Origin: Eoetvoesiella caeni
GTDB lineage: Bacteria; Pseudomonadota; Gammaproteobacteria; Burkholderiales; Burkholderiaceae_B
Length of the DNA stretch: 64,000 nucleotides
Direction of reading: 5' to 3'
Assembly (NCBI RefSeq): GCF_003315175.1
Contig: NZ_QNRQ01000002.1
Span: 274,569-338,568, forward strand
In this document: positions 48,639-57,809 of the stretch, in pieces
Numbering within the stretch: position 1 is the stretch's first letter
Layout of the letters: every line of letters begins with the position of its first letter
Position numbers and translations under genes: made by a program
Notes under the pieces: model-generated
The model's database searches: none
What the model was told of the DNA's origin: nothing
The model's input: the letters and a program-made list of their open reading frames with translations, nothing else

Positions 48639-49600
48639 TGAATTACCACTCGATTACCGCATCTACCGTGCCGACCGACCCCGTGTCCAAGCTGCTTGTT
48701 GGCCCTCTTACATTCCGGAAGCTGGAATTGTTTTGCCACGTCGTGGCTCTGGGCAGCGTGACCAAGGCGGCAGAGGAATTACATGTCGCGCAGCCGGCAG
48801 TCACGGCACATATACGCGACATCGAGCGCCGCTTGGGTACGCCGCTGGTTTTCCGTGAAGGCCGCCGTTTGGCCCTGACCGATGCCGGCGTGCGTTTTCA
48901 TAGCTGGTGCGAAGACATCCTTGCCCGCTGTGCCGAACTATCGAATGACTTGAACGGTATTTCGGTCGGCTCACTGGGGCATGTCACGATTGCCGCCTCC
49001 ATGACAGCGGGCACATATCGTCTAAGCGATTTGCTGGCGCAGTACCGACAAAAATCACCCAAAGTGACCGTGACTTTAAGCATCGGTTCGGCGCAAACCG
49101 CCACCGAGATCCTGCGTACGCGCGGCTGTGATTTCGCCGTGCTGCGGCTTGATCCAAAGCAGGATTTGCATGGATTGACTTTGGAACTGCTGTGGGAAGA
49201 CAGGCTGCTGTTGCTTGGCGCACCCGAGCAGGCGGCGGCGCTGCGTTCGGTCACGGCAAAAGCCATGGCGAAGCTGCCCTTCGTGACAACGCCCCGCTCC
49301 ACCATTCGCCGCACTTTGGAAGACAATTTGCTCTATTCGGCGGGCGTGGCGAATCGCCAGGTTGTAATGGAATTGGGCCACCCAGAGGCCATCAAGCAAG
49401 CGGTAAAGAAAGGCATCGGCTATACGCTCATGGAAGCAAGCGCCGCCGCGGCAGACATAGCGCGCGGCGAACTGGCAGTGGTCGACATGCCAAGCATTGA
49501 CCTGCGCATGCCCATTTACCTGGCCGTACTCAAAGACAAGGTTCTATCCCCCATGCAAACCGGGTTGATGGATTTTATTCGGCGAGGCGCACGGCCTTGA
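48638..49600 (+). CDS. LysR-family regulator divergent from SDR-ALDH
   Basis: 320-residue LysR regulator: the helix-turn-helix (LTFRKLELFCHVVALGSVTK, ELHVAQPAVTAHIRDIERRL) begins about residue 25 after a polar lead. Divergent from the SDR-ALDH pair across 108 bp and probably its regulator. It ends 22 bp from another, convergent LysR gene. Confidence 0.9.
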   Translation: MNYHSITASTVPTDPVSKLLVGPLTFRKLELFCHVVALGSVTKAAEELHVAQPAVTAHIRDIERRLGTPLVFREGRRLALTDAGVRFHSWCEDILARCAELSNDLNGISVGSLGHVTIAASMTAGTYRLSDLLAQYRQKSPKVTVTLSIGSAQTATEILRTRGCDFAVLRLDPKQDLHGLTLELLWEDRLLLLGAPEQAAALRSVTAKAMAKLPFVTTPRSTIRRTLEDNLLYSAGVANRQVVMELGHPEAIKQAVKKGIGYTLMEASAAAADIARGELAVVDMPSIDLRMPIYLAVLKDKVLSPMQTGLMDFIRRGARP

Positions 49601-49622
49601 CTGAGACTGAAAAAGCCGAGTC

Positions 49623-50540
49623 CTACAAGCTCCTGGTTTCCCGGCGACTGAACTCTCGCGCTTCCTGCAAGAAGGCCTCGAACAAGTCCTGGGCCGGCAG
49701 CGTCAACGGCGCGTCTGTCCGGGTTATGGCGTAAATCGTCGTTACCGGCAAAGGATCCTCTATAGGCAAAGACACCAGGCCGGCGCGGCGTCCATGACGA
49801 TCCAGAAAGCTGCGCGGTACGATGCCCACCACATCCAGCGTGGGCATAATGCCCAGCAAGGTAGAGAACGACTCGCATTCCAGCATAACGTTGGGCGGCG
49901 CCATGCCACGGGCTTCCATATGAAGATGCATGGGGTCGCCAGGCCCCTGGGCCGGCCCGGTAACAATCCAGCCCGCATCGACCAGGTCTGTCAGCTTTCG
50001 TGCATTGGACAATGGATGCCCATGCCGTGTCGCGATAACTTCCTGGCTATGGTATACGACCTGACGCAGCAGATCGTTACCCACGCCCGAGGCAGGAACA
50101 GGGCCCAACATGAAATCAAGCTCCCCGCTGCGCAGCTGGCGCAGCGCCAGCGGATAAAGCGCGTCACGTATGCAAAGCTTGACCTTGGGCCAGCGTTTGC
50201 CGAAACGCTGCACGGCGCCCGGCGCAAACAGAATCGCCGTCGCCGGGGAAAGGCCCACGGTAACTTGCCCCGCCGCCTGTCCCATATGCCAGGCGATATC
50301 TTCGCGGCCACGCTCCAGTTCGCGCAGCGCTGTCACGGCGCGGGACGCCAGCAGCTCGCCCGCCGTGGTCAAACGCACGCCCTTGGCGCTACGCCACACC
50401 AATGCGGTACCGAGTTCTTCTTCGAGCTGGCGCAGTGATTTGCTAAGGGCCGGCTGCGTGACATTCAGCACTACGGCCGCCGCACGCAAGCTGCCGCGCT
50501 CGGCCAAGGCAATAAGCAGTTCCAATTGTTCCAGTCGCAC
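49623..50540 (-). CDS. LysR-family regulator divergent from sulfatase-type gene
   Basis: 305 residues from a GTG at 50540 (VRLEQLELLIALAERGSLRA), with AAGGAG seven bases upstream; the longer in-frame reading adds an unlikely 38-residue lead. Helix-turn-helix: LNVTQPALSKSLRQLEEEL. It is divergent to the hydrolase at 50666 across 125 bp, so it likely controls the hydrolase-cupin-TRAP genes. Confidence 0.88.
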   Translation of the reverse strand: MRLEQLELLIALAERGSLRAAAVVLNVTQPALSKSLRQLEEELGTALVWRSAKGVRLTTAGELLASRAVTALRELERGREDIAWHMGQAAGQVTVGLSPATAILFAPGAVQRFGKRWPKVKLCIRDALYPLALRQLRSGELDFMLGPVPASGVGNDLLRQVVYHSQEVIATRHGHPLSNARKLTDLVDAGWIVTGPAQGPGDPMHLHMEARGMAPPNVMLECESFSTLLGIMPTLDVVGIVPRSFLDRHGRRAGLVSLPIEDPLPVTTIYAITRTDAPLTLPAQDLFEAFLQEAREFSRRETRSL

Positions 50541-50665
50541 GGGTTTCTCCTTGCTTGTGATTACCAATGGTAATCGACATGAAAACAAAGTACTACTGCG
50601 GCAGCGGGTAGCTCCATATACTCGAATCACAACAGCTCCCACTGACAAGAGCATATGGAGACAAT

Positions 50666-52378
50666 ATGACGAAGCGCCAAGTGAAGAACATTCTATTCAT
50701 CATGTGCGACCAGTTACGCGCGGACCATCTTTCGTGCTTTGGCCATCCCACGCTGAAAACCCCCAATCTCGACGCCCTGGCCCGCAAAGGCGTACTGTTC
50801 GAACGCGCCTATGTGCAGTCCCCGGTTTGCGGGCCCTCAAGAATGAGCTACTACACCGGCCGCTATGTTCATTCGCACGGGGCCAGCTGGAATTTCGTGC
50901 CGCTGAAAGTCGGCGAGATGACAATAGGTGATCACCTGCGCCCGCTTGGAGTGCAGTCTGCCCTGGTGGGCAAAACGCACATGCGCGCCGACCTGTCGGG
51001 CATGGCCCGGCTGGGCATCGACCCTAACTCGAAAATCGGTCGCCGCATCAGCGAGTGCGGCTTCGATCCCTACGAGCGCGACGACGGCATACATCCTTAT
51101 TCGGGTCATGATCCCGACCCGGCCTACAACCAATACTTAAGGGATCAAGGCTTTGACGGCGACAATCCCTGGGAAGAATGGGCCAACTCCACCGTCGACA
51201 CTGAAGGCAACACCCGGTCGGGCTGGTTCTTGAAGTACTCGAACCAAGCGGCCCGTGTCCCTGAAGAACACTCCGAAACTCCCTACATTACCCGCCGGGC
51301 CATGGATTTCATCCAGGAAGCGGGCACCCAGCCCTGGTGCATGCATCTTTCTTATATCAAGCCGCACTGGCCTTATATGGCGCCCGAACCCTACGCAAGT
51401 ATGTTCAAGCCGTCGGATGCACTGCCGGTAGCCAGATCGGAAGAAGAGCGGCTCGACCCGCACCCCGTCTACGAAGCCATGATGCAGCACAGGGTTTCAC
51501 AAACGTTTTCCCGCGACGGCGTACGGGAAACCGTCATGTGCGGCTATATGGGACTGATCAAGCAAATAGACGATCAGCTAGGCGTGCTGTTCTCGTTCAT
51601 GGAAGAACGCGGCCTCATGGAAAACACGATGATCGTCTTCACCGCCGACCACGGCGACTATATGGGCGATCACTGGATGGGCGAAAAAGATCTGTTCCAC
51701 GAGGCTGTCATACGAGTACCGCTGATCGTCTACGATCCCGACCCTAGAGCTGACAACACACGCAATACGCGCAGCCAGGCCTTGGTGGAAGCGGTGGACC
51801 TGGCCCCCACTTTCCTGGACGTCTATGGCGGGCCGGCTGTGCCCCACGTCATGGACGGACGCTCGCTGCGCCCGCTGCTGTTCGGCGAACAACCCCATAA
51901 CTGGCGCGACGCCGTCATTTGCGAGTACGACTATTCTTTCCAGGACGCCCGCATAGATCTTCAGACGGCGCCACGGCGGGCCTGGATGCGGATGATCTTC
52001 GATGGCCGCTGGAAATATGTGCTGTTCGAAGATTTCCGGCCCATGCTGTACGACCTGCAAACCGATCCGCAAGAGTTCAAGGATCTTGGCGCCTCGCAAA
52101 ACCCCGAACATATCGAAGCGCGGGCACGCCTGCACGAGGCCTTGTTCCAGTGGGCCCGGCAGCCACGCCAACGCGTCACGGTAACCGACGAGGTGATCGA
52201 ATCCGTTGAGGTGCAGCCTCGCATTTCCGAAGGAGGCATTCTTATCGGTTACTGGGATGAAGCCGACCTGGCCAAGGCGCGCCAAGGGTTCAAACCCAGG
52301 TTTGCTTCCACCAATCCTCTTGTCCAACCCACTCTGGATCGCCTGACGGCGCAGCAAGGAGACACGCATCATGCTTGA
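50666..52378 (+). CDS. Sulfatase-superfamily hydrolase (phosphonate monoesterase/sulfatase-like)
   Basis: Metal-dependent ester hydrolase of 570 residues. The formylglycine signature is present as C55-G-P-S-R59 (QSPVCGPSRMSYYTGRY), with metal residues D15 (IMCDQLRAD) and D328-H329 (FTADHGDYMGDH). The Cys must be converted to formylglycine by a maturase not found here. No signal peptide is visible, so it acts in the cytoplasm, more like phosphonate monoester hydrolases or choline sulfatases than exported arylsulfatases. It overlaps a cupin gene and precedes a TRAP transporter. Substrate unknown. Confidence 0.85.
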   Translation: MTKRQVKNILFIMCDQLRADHLSCFGHPTLKTPNLDALARKGVLFERAYVQSPVCGPSRMSYYTGRYVHSHGASWNFVPLKVGEMTIGDHLRPLGVQSALVGKTHMRADLSGMARLGIDPNSKIGRRISECGFDPYERDDGIHPYSGHDPDPAYNQYLRDQGFDGDNPWEEWANSTVDTEGNTRSGWFLKYSNQAARVPEEHSETPYITRRAMDFIQEAGTQPWCMHLSYIKPHWPYMAPEPYASMFKPSDALPVARSEEERLDPHPVYEAMMQHRVSQTFSRDGVRETVMCGYMGLIKQIDDQLGVLFSFMEERGLMENTMIVFTADHGDYMGDHWMGEKDLFHEAVIRVPLIVYDPDPRADNTRNTRSQALVEAVDLAPTFLDVYGGPAVPHVMDGRSLRPLLFGEQPHNWRDAVICEYDYSFQDARIDLQTAPRRAWMRMIFDGRWKYVLFEDFRPMLYDLQTDPQEFKDLGASQNPEHIEARARLHEALFQWARQPRQRVTVTDEVIESVEVQPRISEGGILIGYWDEADLAKARQGFKPRFASTNPLVQPTLDRLTAQQGDTHHA

Positions 52379-52865
52379 AACTCGCGACATCACCCTTGAA
52401 ACCCCCGACATCACGCCCGCCCATGAAGGGCTCGACGGCGTGGCCTGGAATGTCATGGGGCAAGTCTATGTGCCGAAACAGGTCAGCGATGACAGCATTG
52501 CCTGGCATGCCACATTTCCGGTCGAAACCTTTGTGCCGCCTCATACGCACCCATATCAGGACGAATACATTTTCGTAATCGACGGACGTATCGACCTGAT
52601 CCTGGACGGCAAGAAGCGAACGGCGACCAGCGGCGATCTGGTTCGTATGCCGCGGGGGTTGCCGCATGCTTTCTTCAACAACTCGGGCGAAGCCGCCACG
52701 GCCCTGTTCTGGGCATCGCCGGCCGGGAAACTGCTGGAGCTGTATCGGCGGCTTCACAACGTGACAAACCCCGCGGAGGCGGTCCGGATAGCGCGCGATT
52801 ATGACGTAATATTTGGTCCACCCGTCTCATCGGCGGCCCCGCAGCATGCAGCCGCATCGAGGTAA
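52371..52865 (+). CDS. Small cupin-domain protein
   Basis: 164-residue single cupin with metal-type histidines in VPPHTHPYQDEYIFVIDGRI and PRGLPHAFFNNSG. The start overlaps the preceding hydrolase by eight bases, so the two are coupled. It could be an isomerase, a small dioxygenase or a binding protein; nothing further can be said from sequence. Confidence 0.78.
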   Translation: MLETRDITLETPDITPAHEGLDGVAWNVMGQVYVPKQVSDDSIAWHATFPVETFVPPHTHPYQDEYIFVIDGRIDLILDGKKRTATSGDLVRMPRGLPHAFFNNSGEAATALFWASPAGKLLELYRRLHNVTNPAEAVRIARDYDVIFGPPVSSAAPQHAAASR

Positions 52866-53023
52866 AAGGCCACAAGAATCAACCGAAGGCGGGGTCGCAT
52901 CCCGCCAAACCGGGTACCGGCTCCGCCGGGCCTGAATTTGTACACAAAGAACAGGAAGATACCTGGCTCTGCCAATATAGTCATAGCGGCAGTTTTACTA
53001 TTTATAAATACAACGGAGACATC

Positions 53024-54043
53024 ATGAACATCAAAACCTGGCTTGGTGCTGGACTGTTGGCCCTGGCGACTGTCGGCACGGCGGCCCACGCACAAAAAAC
53101 CCTGCTGTTCAATCTGTTTATGGCACCGCAGGACCCGTTCAATACGCTGGTGATGAAGCCTTGGGCGGACGACGTTGCCAAAGCCACCAACGGGCGCGTA
53201 AAGATCGAGTTCGCTCCGGCCAGCCTGGCCGCTCCCCAAGCCCAGATGGACGGTGTCGTCAAAGGCGTTTTTGACGGCGCCTACATGTACCACGGCTTTC
53301 TGCAAGGCAAAGTAAAGCTGTCGCAGATTGCGCACCTTCCTTTCATCAATGTCGACGCCAAGGGAAGCTCTGTCGCCTTGTGGCGAACCTACGAACGGTA
53401 TTTTGCCAAGGCCGACGAATACCATGATGTCCAGCTGCTGTCGCTGTTCACATTTCCGGGCGGCCCTATCTACAGCATGCACGAGCCTATCAAAGCCAAG
53501 TCCCAGCTTGCCGGCATCAAGGTTTATTCGGTTGCGGGCAACACAGCCGAAATGCTGCAAACCACAGGCGCGGGAATGGTCGTGGCCCCCGCAGCCCGTA
53601 GTTACGAGATTATTTCCGGCGGCACCGTCGATGCCTTTGCGGGCTATCCGCTGTACAGTGCCACGGCTTTCCACACCATCCAGTATGCAAAAAGCATCAC
53701 AGACATTCCGGGGCAAATGTCGGCACCCAGCTTTGCCTTGTTCGTGAACAAGAAGCGCTGGAACGCCATCCCCGAGGTGGATCGCAAGATCGTCATGAGC
53801 CTGTCGGGCGAGGCCTTTGCCGCGCGACTGGCGGCCATCGACAAGCTTGAAGAGAAGCTGCGCCAGGACGCCGCCGCACGCGGAGTGCCGTTTTTGAAGG
53901 CCGACGACAGCCTTATGGATTCGCTGCGTCAATTCGGCGGCAAGCTGCAACACGATTGGCTGGCCGCTGCCGCCGAGCGGGGTGTTGACGGTGAGGCCGC
54001 GCTCAAGATGTACGAACAAGAAGCCAAGAACGACGCGCACTAA
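53024..54043 (+). CDS. dctP: TRAP transporter substrate-binding protein DctP
   Basis: Periplasmic receptor of a TRAP importer, 339 residues, with signal peptide MNIKTWLGAGLLALATVGTA ending near AHAQ. Typical features include VMKPWADDVAKATNGRVKIE, DGAYMYHGFLQGK and GIKVYSVAGNTAEML. It leads the dctPQM trio. Ligand unknown, but likely the carboxylate or ester handled by the upstream hydrolase. Confidence 0.9.
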   Translation: MNIKTWLGAGLLALATVGTAAHAQKTLLFNLFMAPQDPFNTLVMKPWADDVAKATNGRVKIEFAPASLAAPQAQMDGVVKGVFDGAYMYHGFLQGKVKLSQIAHLPFINVDAKGSSVALWRTYERYFAKADEYHDVQLLSLFTFPGGPIYSMHEPIKAKSQLAGIKVYSVAGNTAEMLQTTGAGMVVAPAARSYEIISGGTVDAFAGYPLYSATAFHTIQYAKSITDIPGQMSAPSFALFVNKKRWNAIPEVDRKIVMSLSGEAFAARLAAIDKLEEKLRQDAAARGVPFLKADDSLMDSLRQFGGKLQHDWLAAAAERGVDGEAALKMYEQEAKNDAH

Positions 54044-54061
54044 GTCAATGGGACTGCCATC

Positions 54062-54565
54062 ATGACTAACAGATCTTCCGGTCCTCAGCAATTGGACCGC
54101 GTACTCGGTGTCGTCAGCGCCTTGCCCCTGGCGCTGATCGTCGTCCTTACATTCACCGATGTTTTCGCACGTTACCTTTTTGCGCATCCAATACCGGGCG
54201 CCTCGGAAATGATCCAGTTCGCGATGGCCATGGCAATTTTCACCGCTTTGCCGCTGGTCACCCGCGCCGGCGGCCATATTACCGTCGACTTGTTTATCTA
54301 CGCGCTTAGCAAACGCAAACAGGTATTTCTGCAACTGCCCTGTGAACTGCTCAGCGGCCTGGCTTTGGCGCTTATTTCCTGGCGGCTTTGGGTACAGGCC
54401 CAGGAGTATGCGGAAAACAAGACCGCCAGCATCGTGCTTGGTTTGCCTTCGGCCCCGCTAGCTTATGCGATGGCGGTCTTTGCAGCCTTGGCCGTTGTGG
54501 TCGTCGGTCTGCGTTTCATCGATGCGCTGCGGCTAGCGCTTACTCCAGCGGAGGTGACGCAATGA
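54062..54565 (+). CDS. dctQ: TRAP transporter small permease DctQ
   Basis: 167-residue membrane protein with four hydrophobic segments (around residues 13-34, 48-67, 93-112 and 132-153) and the family motif FTDVFARYLFAHPIPGASEM. It follows dctP by 18 bp and overlaps dctM by four bases. Confidence 0.9.
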   Translation: MTNRSSGPQQLDRVLGVVSALPLALIVVLTFTDVFARYLFAHPIPGASEMIQFAMAMAIFTALPLVTRAGGHITVDLFIYALSKRKQVFLQLPCELLSGLALALISWRLWVQAQEYAENKTASIVLGLPSAPLAYAMAVFAALAVVVVGLRFIDALRLALTPAEVTQ

Positions 54566-55854
54566 TGGCTTCACTGCTAGGTTTCGTTGCTCTGTTCCTG
54601 CTGGCTTTTGCGGGTGTTCCGCTTGCGTTTGCAATGCTGCTGGTAGGTACTGGCGGATTTGCGTTGTTGCGCGGCGGATTCGAGCCGGCTTTCTCCATGG
54701 TTGCCCAGCAAGTCATGGATGCCTCTGCCAACGACGGCATGTCGGTGCTGCCTATGTTCATCCTGATGGGCCTTTTCGTGCACAAGGCCGACCTGTCGGA
54801 AGAACTGTACAAGGCGGCCAATGCCTGGCTGGGGCATCTGCGCGGCGGCCTGGCGCATGCAACAGTAGCTGCCTGTGCCGTCTTCGCCGCTATCTCGGGC
54901 AGCTCCATCGCAACGGCGGCGACGATGAGCAAGGTAGCCATCCCGCCGATGCGCCGCCTAGGCTACAACGACGCGCTGTCTTGCGGGTCCGTTGCCTCGG
55001 CCGGCGTGCTTGGGGTGCTTATTCCGCCTTCCGTGCCATTGGTGATTTACGGGCTTTTGACGAACACTGATATCCGCCAGCTGTTCATCGCGACCATCAT
55101 CCCCGGCATATTGCTGGCATTGCTGTTCATCGTTGCAGTGGTGGCTGTGGTGGCGATGCGTCCGGCCTGGGGACCGACGGGCGAACGCCAGGGGTGGCTG
55201 GAACGCTTCAAGTCCCTGCGCAGCGTATGGATGGTCTTGCTGCTGTTTGCCAGCATCATGGGCGGCTTGTACAGCGGAGTGTTCACGGCAACGGAATCAG
55301 CGGGGGTAGGCGCGACGGGCGCGTTGTTGATTGGGGTGCTAAGACGCAAAATAACCTGGCGCGGTCTTTTGGAATGCCTGATAGAAACAGCCACGACCAC
55401 CGCCATGATCTTCACCATCATGTTCGGCGCTTTCGTCTTTGCCAACTTCATCACGTTGTCGGGACTGACAGGTTCATTGATTGAACTGCTGCAGCAACAA
55501 GGCACCGGCACCCTGGGTGTGTTGCTGACGATAGTTGCAATTTACCTGGTTCTGGGCGCTTTAATGGAAAGCCTCAGCCTGATGATACTGACAGCCCCGA
55601 TCTTTCACGCCATTGCCGTTTCCATTGGCATCCATCCGATATGGTTTGGCGTCTTTATCGTGATGCTCATTGAAATCGGCATGCTGACGCCGCCGGTCGG
55701 CATGAACGTCTTCACCGTCAAGACGATGAATCCCGACGTGCCGATTCGAGTCATCTTCGCGGGGAGCACGCCTTTTGTCATCGCCAACGTCATAGCCGTA
55801 GCCCTCATGATAGCGTTCCCGGCGATTGCGCTGTTTCCGCTGCGCTGGCTTTGA
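54562..55854 (+). CDS. dctM: TRAP transporter large permease DctM
   Basis: Sodium-coupled permease subunit of 430 residues from ATG 54562, with roughly eleven to twelve membrane segments. Typical stretches are GMSVLPMFILMGLFVHKADL, FAAISGSSIATAATMSKVAI and MLTPPVGMNVFTVK. The start overlaps dctQ (ATGA). It ends about 250 bp from rpsQ, convergent with the ribosomal genes. Confidence 0.92.
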   Translation: MMASLLGFVALFLLAFAGVPLAFAMLLVGTGGFALLRGGFEPAFSMVAQQVMDASANDGMSVLPMFILMGLFVHKADLSEELYKAANAWLGHLRGGLAHATVAACAVFAAISGSSIATAATMSKVAIPPMRRLGYNDALSCGSVASAGVLGVLIPPSVPLVIYGLLTNTDIRQLFIATIIPGILLALLFIVAVVAVVAMRPAWGPTGERQGWLERFKSLRSVWMVLLLFASIMGGLYSGVFTATESAGVGATGALLIGVLRRKITWRGLLECLIETATTTAMIFTIMFGAFVFANFITLSGLTGSLIELLQQQGTGTLGVLLTIVAIYLVLGALMESLSLMILTAPIFHAIAVSIGIHPIWFGVFIVMLIEIGMLTPPVGMNVFTVKTMNPDVPIRVIFAGSTPFVIANVIAVALMIAFPAIALFPLRWL

Positions 55855-55870
55855 CTTTACCTGGAGGGCG

Positions 55871-56013
55871 GCGAGCTGTGAAGCAGTGAAGCGTGGGGGC
55901 CATCGTTTACGCCGGGCCGCCCCAAGGCAAACAGCGCCCCCTTGGGGGGCAGCGAACTGCGAAGCAGTGAAGCGTGGAGGCCATCGTTTGCCGCCGGGCC
56001 GCCCCAAGGCAAA
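55871..56013. repeat. Imperfect tandem direct repeat next to rpsQ
   Basis: Two copies of about 60 bp (55871-55931 and 55952-56013) share GAAGCAGTGAAGCGTGG, GGCCATCGTTT and GCCGGGCCGCCCCAAGGC, differing at only a few positions. Between them lies a short hairpin GCCCCC-TT-GGGGGGC. Such intergenic repeats are common in Burkholderiales genomes by my recollection; here it marks the boundary of the inserted block. Confidence 0.75.
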
Positions 56014-56042
56014 AAAAACCCAGGATTTCTCCTGGGTTTTTT
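56011..56042. terminator. Bidirectional terminator between dctM and rpsQ
   Basis: CCCAGGA (56019-56025) and TCCTGGG (56030-56036) form a 7-bp stem with a 4-nt loop, with eight A residues before and six T residues after. It works on both strands, ending the dctPQM transcript from the left and the S10-operon transcript from the right, and therefore isolates rpsQ from rplN. Confidence 0.92.
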
Positions 56043-56102
56043 ACATCAAGTTCGAATCCGGTCCAGGCTGCGTACGTATACGCCGGCCAGACCGTTTAGG
56101 AA

Positions 56103-56384
56103 TTAGATGACGCGTGCGGCTTCCAACAAGCGCACAACAGTCCACGACTTGTCGCGGCTGATTGGGCGGCCTTCTGCGATTTCTACAGTGTCGCCTTCGT
56201 TGTACTGATTGGTTTCATCGTGCGCCTTATACTTGGCGGAACGAACGATGATCTTGCCAAAAACAGGATGCTTGACACGGCGCTCGACGCGAACGACGAC
56301 CGTCTTGTCCATCTTGTTGCTGACAATCTTGCCAACCAGAGTACGCTGGTTCTTGACTGCTTCAATGTTTTGAGTTTCGCTCAT
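56103..56384 (-). CDS. rpsQ: 30S ribosomal protein S17
   Basis: 16S rRNA-binding protein. The 93 residues include [20 protein letters not shown], the [19 protein letters not shown] segment and [20 protein letters not shown]. In most bacteria rplN follows directly; here a terminator and 39 kb of catabolic DNA follow instead. Confidence 0.97.
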   Translation of the reverse strand: MSETQNIEAVKNQRTLVGKIVSNKMDKTVVVRVERRVKHPVFGKIIVRSAKYKAHDETNQYNEGDTVEIAEGRPISRDKSWTVVRLLEAARVI

Positions 56385-56385
56385 T

Positions 56386-56577
56386 TTACTTTCCTGCCTT
56401 CTCAGTCAAAAGGGTACGGACGCGCGCGATGTCGCGGCGCACATTGCCCAGTTGGCTGGTGTTGGAGAGTTGCTGGGTAGCACGCTGCATACGCAGACCG
56501 AATTGTGCTTTCAGCAGGCTCTCGAGCTCGGTCTTGAGCTCGGCGGCGTCTTTGGAACGGAGTTCGCTGGCTTTCAT
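56386..56577 (-). CDS. rpmC: 50S ribosomal protein L29
   Basis: Small large-subunit protein at the exit tunnel, 63 residues: [20 protein letters not shown] at the start and [19 protein letters not shown] at the end. One base separates it from the rpsQ start. Confidence 0.97.
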   Translation of the reverse strand: MKASELRSKDAAELKTELESLLKAQFGLRMQRATQQLSNTSQLGNVRRDIARVRTLLTEKAGK

Positions 56578-56586
56578 AAGGTCTCC

Positions 56587-57003
56587 TTAAGCGCCGATGT
56601 GACGAGACACGAATGTCGTCGAAATTGGCAACTTAGCGGCGGCCAGGCGGAAAGCTTCACGTGCAAGCTCTTCGCTTACACCTTCCATTTCATAGAGCAC
56701 CTTGCCGGGTTGAATTTCTGCGACCCAGTACTCGGGATTGCCTTTACCGTTACCCATACGGACTTCCGCAGGTTTCTGCGAAATGGGCTTATCCGGGAAA
56801 ATGCGGATCCAGATACGGCCGCCACGTTTAACGTGACGGTTGATCGCACGACGGGCAGCTTCGATCTGGCGGGCGGTCAGGCGGCCACGACCCGTGGCTT
56901 TAAGACCGAATTCGCCGAACGACACCTGAGCACCGCGAGTAGCCAGGCCCGTGTTACGGCCCTTTTGCTCTTTGCGGTATTTTCTGCGTGACGGTTGCAA
57001 CAT
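56587..57003 (-). CDS. rplP: 50S ribosomal protein L16
   Basis: Large-subunit protein near the A site. The 138 residues start [20 protein letters not shown] and contain [20 protein letters not shown] and [20 protein letters not shown]. It lies two bases from rpsC. Confidence 0.98.
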   Translation of the reverse strand: MLQPSRRKYRKEQKGRNTGLATRGAQVSFGEFGLKATGRGRLTARQIEAARRAINRHVKRGGRIWIRIFPDKPISQKPAEVRMGNGKGNPEYWVAEIQPGKVLYEMEGVSEELAREAFRLAAAKLPISTTFVSRHIGA

Positions 57004-57005
57004 AT

Positions 57006-57800
57006 TTATTCTCCTTCAGGCGCTGGCGCTGCAGCAGCGTCAGGCTTGCGAGGTCCACGGCCACGGCCACCTGCGGGAGGACGACGGCCTTCGGGGCGGT
57101 CACCGCGAGGTGCGCGACGAGGGCGACGTTCATCGTCGCGAGGAGCGGCGGTCTCAACAGGCATTTCGCCGTTGGGAAGCATGTCGCCCTTGTAGACCCA
57201 CACTTTGATACCGATAATCCCGTAGGTCGTTTGCGCTTCAGCAGTGCCGTAGTCGATATTGGCGCGCAATGTATGAAGAGGCACGCGACCTTCGCGATAC
57301 CACTCAGTACGAGCGATTTCAATACCGTTCAGACGGCCGGCGCTCATGATCTTGATGCCTTGGGCGCCAAGACGCATTGCGTTCTGCATGGAGCGCTTCA
57401 TGGCGCGGCGGAACTGAATACGCTTTTCGAGCTGCTGGGCGATCGAGTCGGCAATAAGCTGAGCATCGGTTTCCGGCTTGCGGATTTCTTCGATGTTGAC
57501 GTGCACAGGCACGCCCATCAAACGCTGCAGGTCGGCCTTGAGGTTCTCGATGTCTTCGCCGCGCTTGCCGATCACCACACCCGGGCGAGCCGAGTAGACA
57601 GTGATACGTGCATTCTTGGCGGGACGCTCGATGATTACGCGGCCGACAGAAGCGCTTTTCAGCTTCTTCTTGAGGTATTCGCGCACACGAATGTCTTCGG
57701 CCAGCATGCCGCCGAAGGCTTTATCGTCTGCGTACCAGCGCGAACTCCAGTTGCGGTTAACCGCGAGGCGGAACCCAATCGGGTGTACTTTTTGTCCCAT
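57006..57800 (-). CDS. rpsC: 30S ribosomal protein S3
   Basis: Mouth-of-entry protein with KH domain ([35 protein letters not shown]). The 264 residues start [20 protein letters not shown]. The C-terminus is extended by an Arg/Gly/Pro-rich low-complexity tail ([18 protein letters not shown] and so on), as in related betaproteobacteria. Confidence 0.97.
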   Translation of the reverse strand: MGQKVHPIGFRLAVNRNWSSRWYADDKAFGGMLAEDIRVREYLKKKLKSASVGRVIIERPAKNARITVYSARPGVVIGKRGEDIENLKADLQRLMGVPVHVNIEEIRKPETDAQLIADSIAQQLEKRIQFRRAMKRSMQNAMRLGAQGIKIMSAGRLNGIEIARTEWYREGRVPLHTLRANIDYGTAEAQTTYGIIGIKVWVYKGDMLPNGEMPVETAAPRDDERRPRRAPRGDRPEGRRPPAGGRGRGPRKPDAAAAPAPEGE

Positions 57801-57809
57801 TGTGACTCC

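Noticed and set aside
16656..55854. Integrative element with integrase or transposase
   Set aside because: I looked for recombinase, transposase, tRNA attachment sites and terminal repeats and saw none; the block may be old or inserted by homologous recombination.
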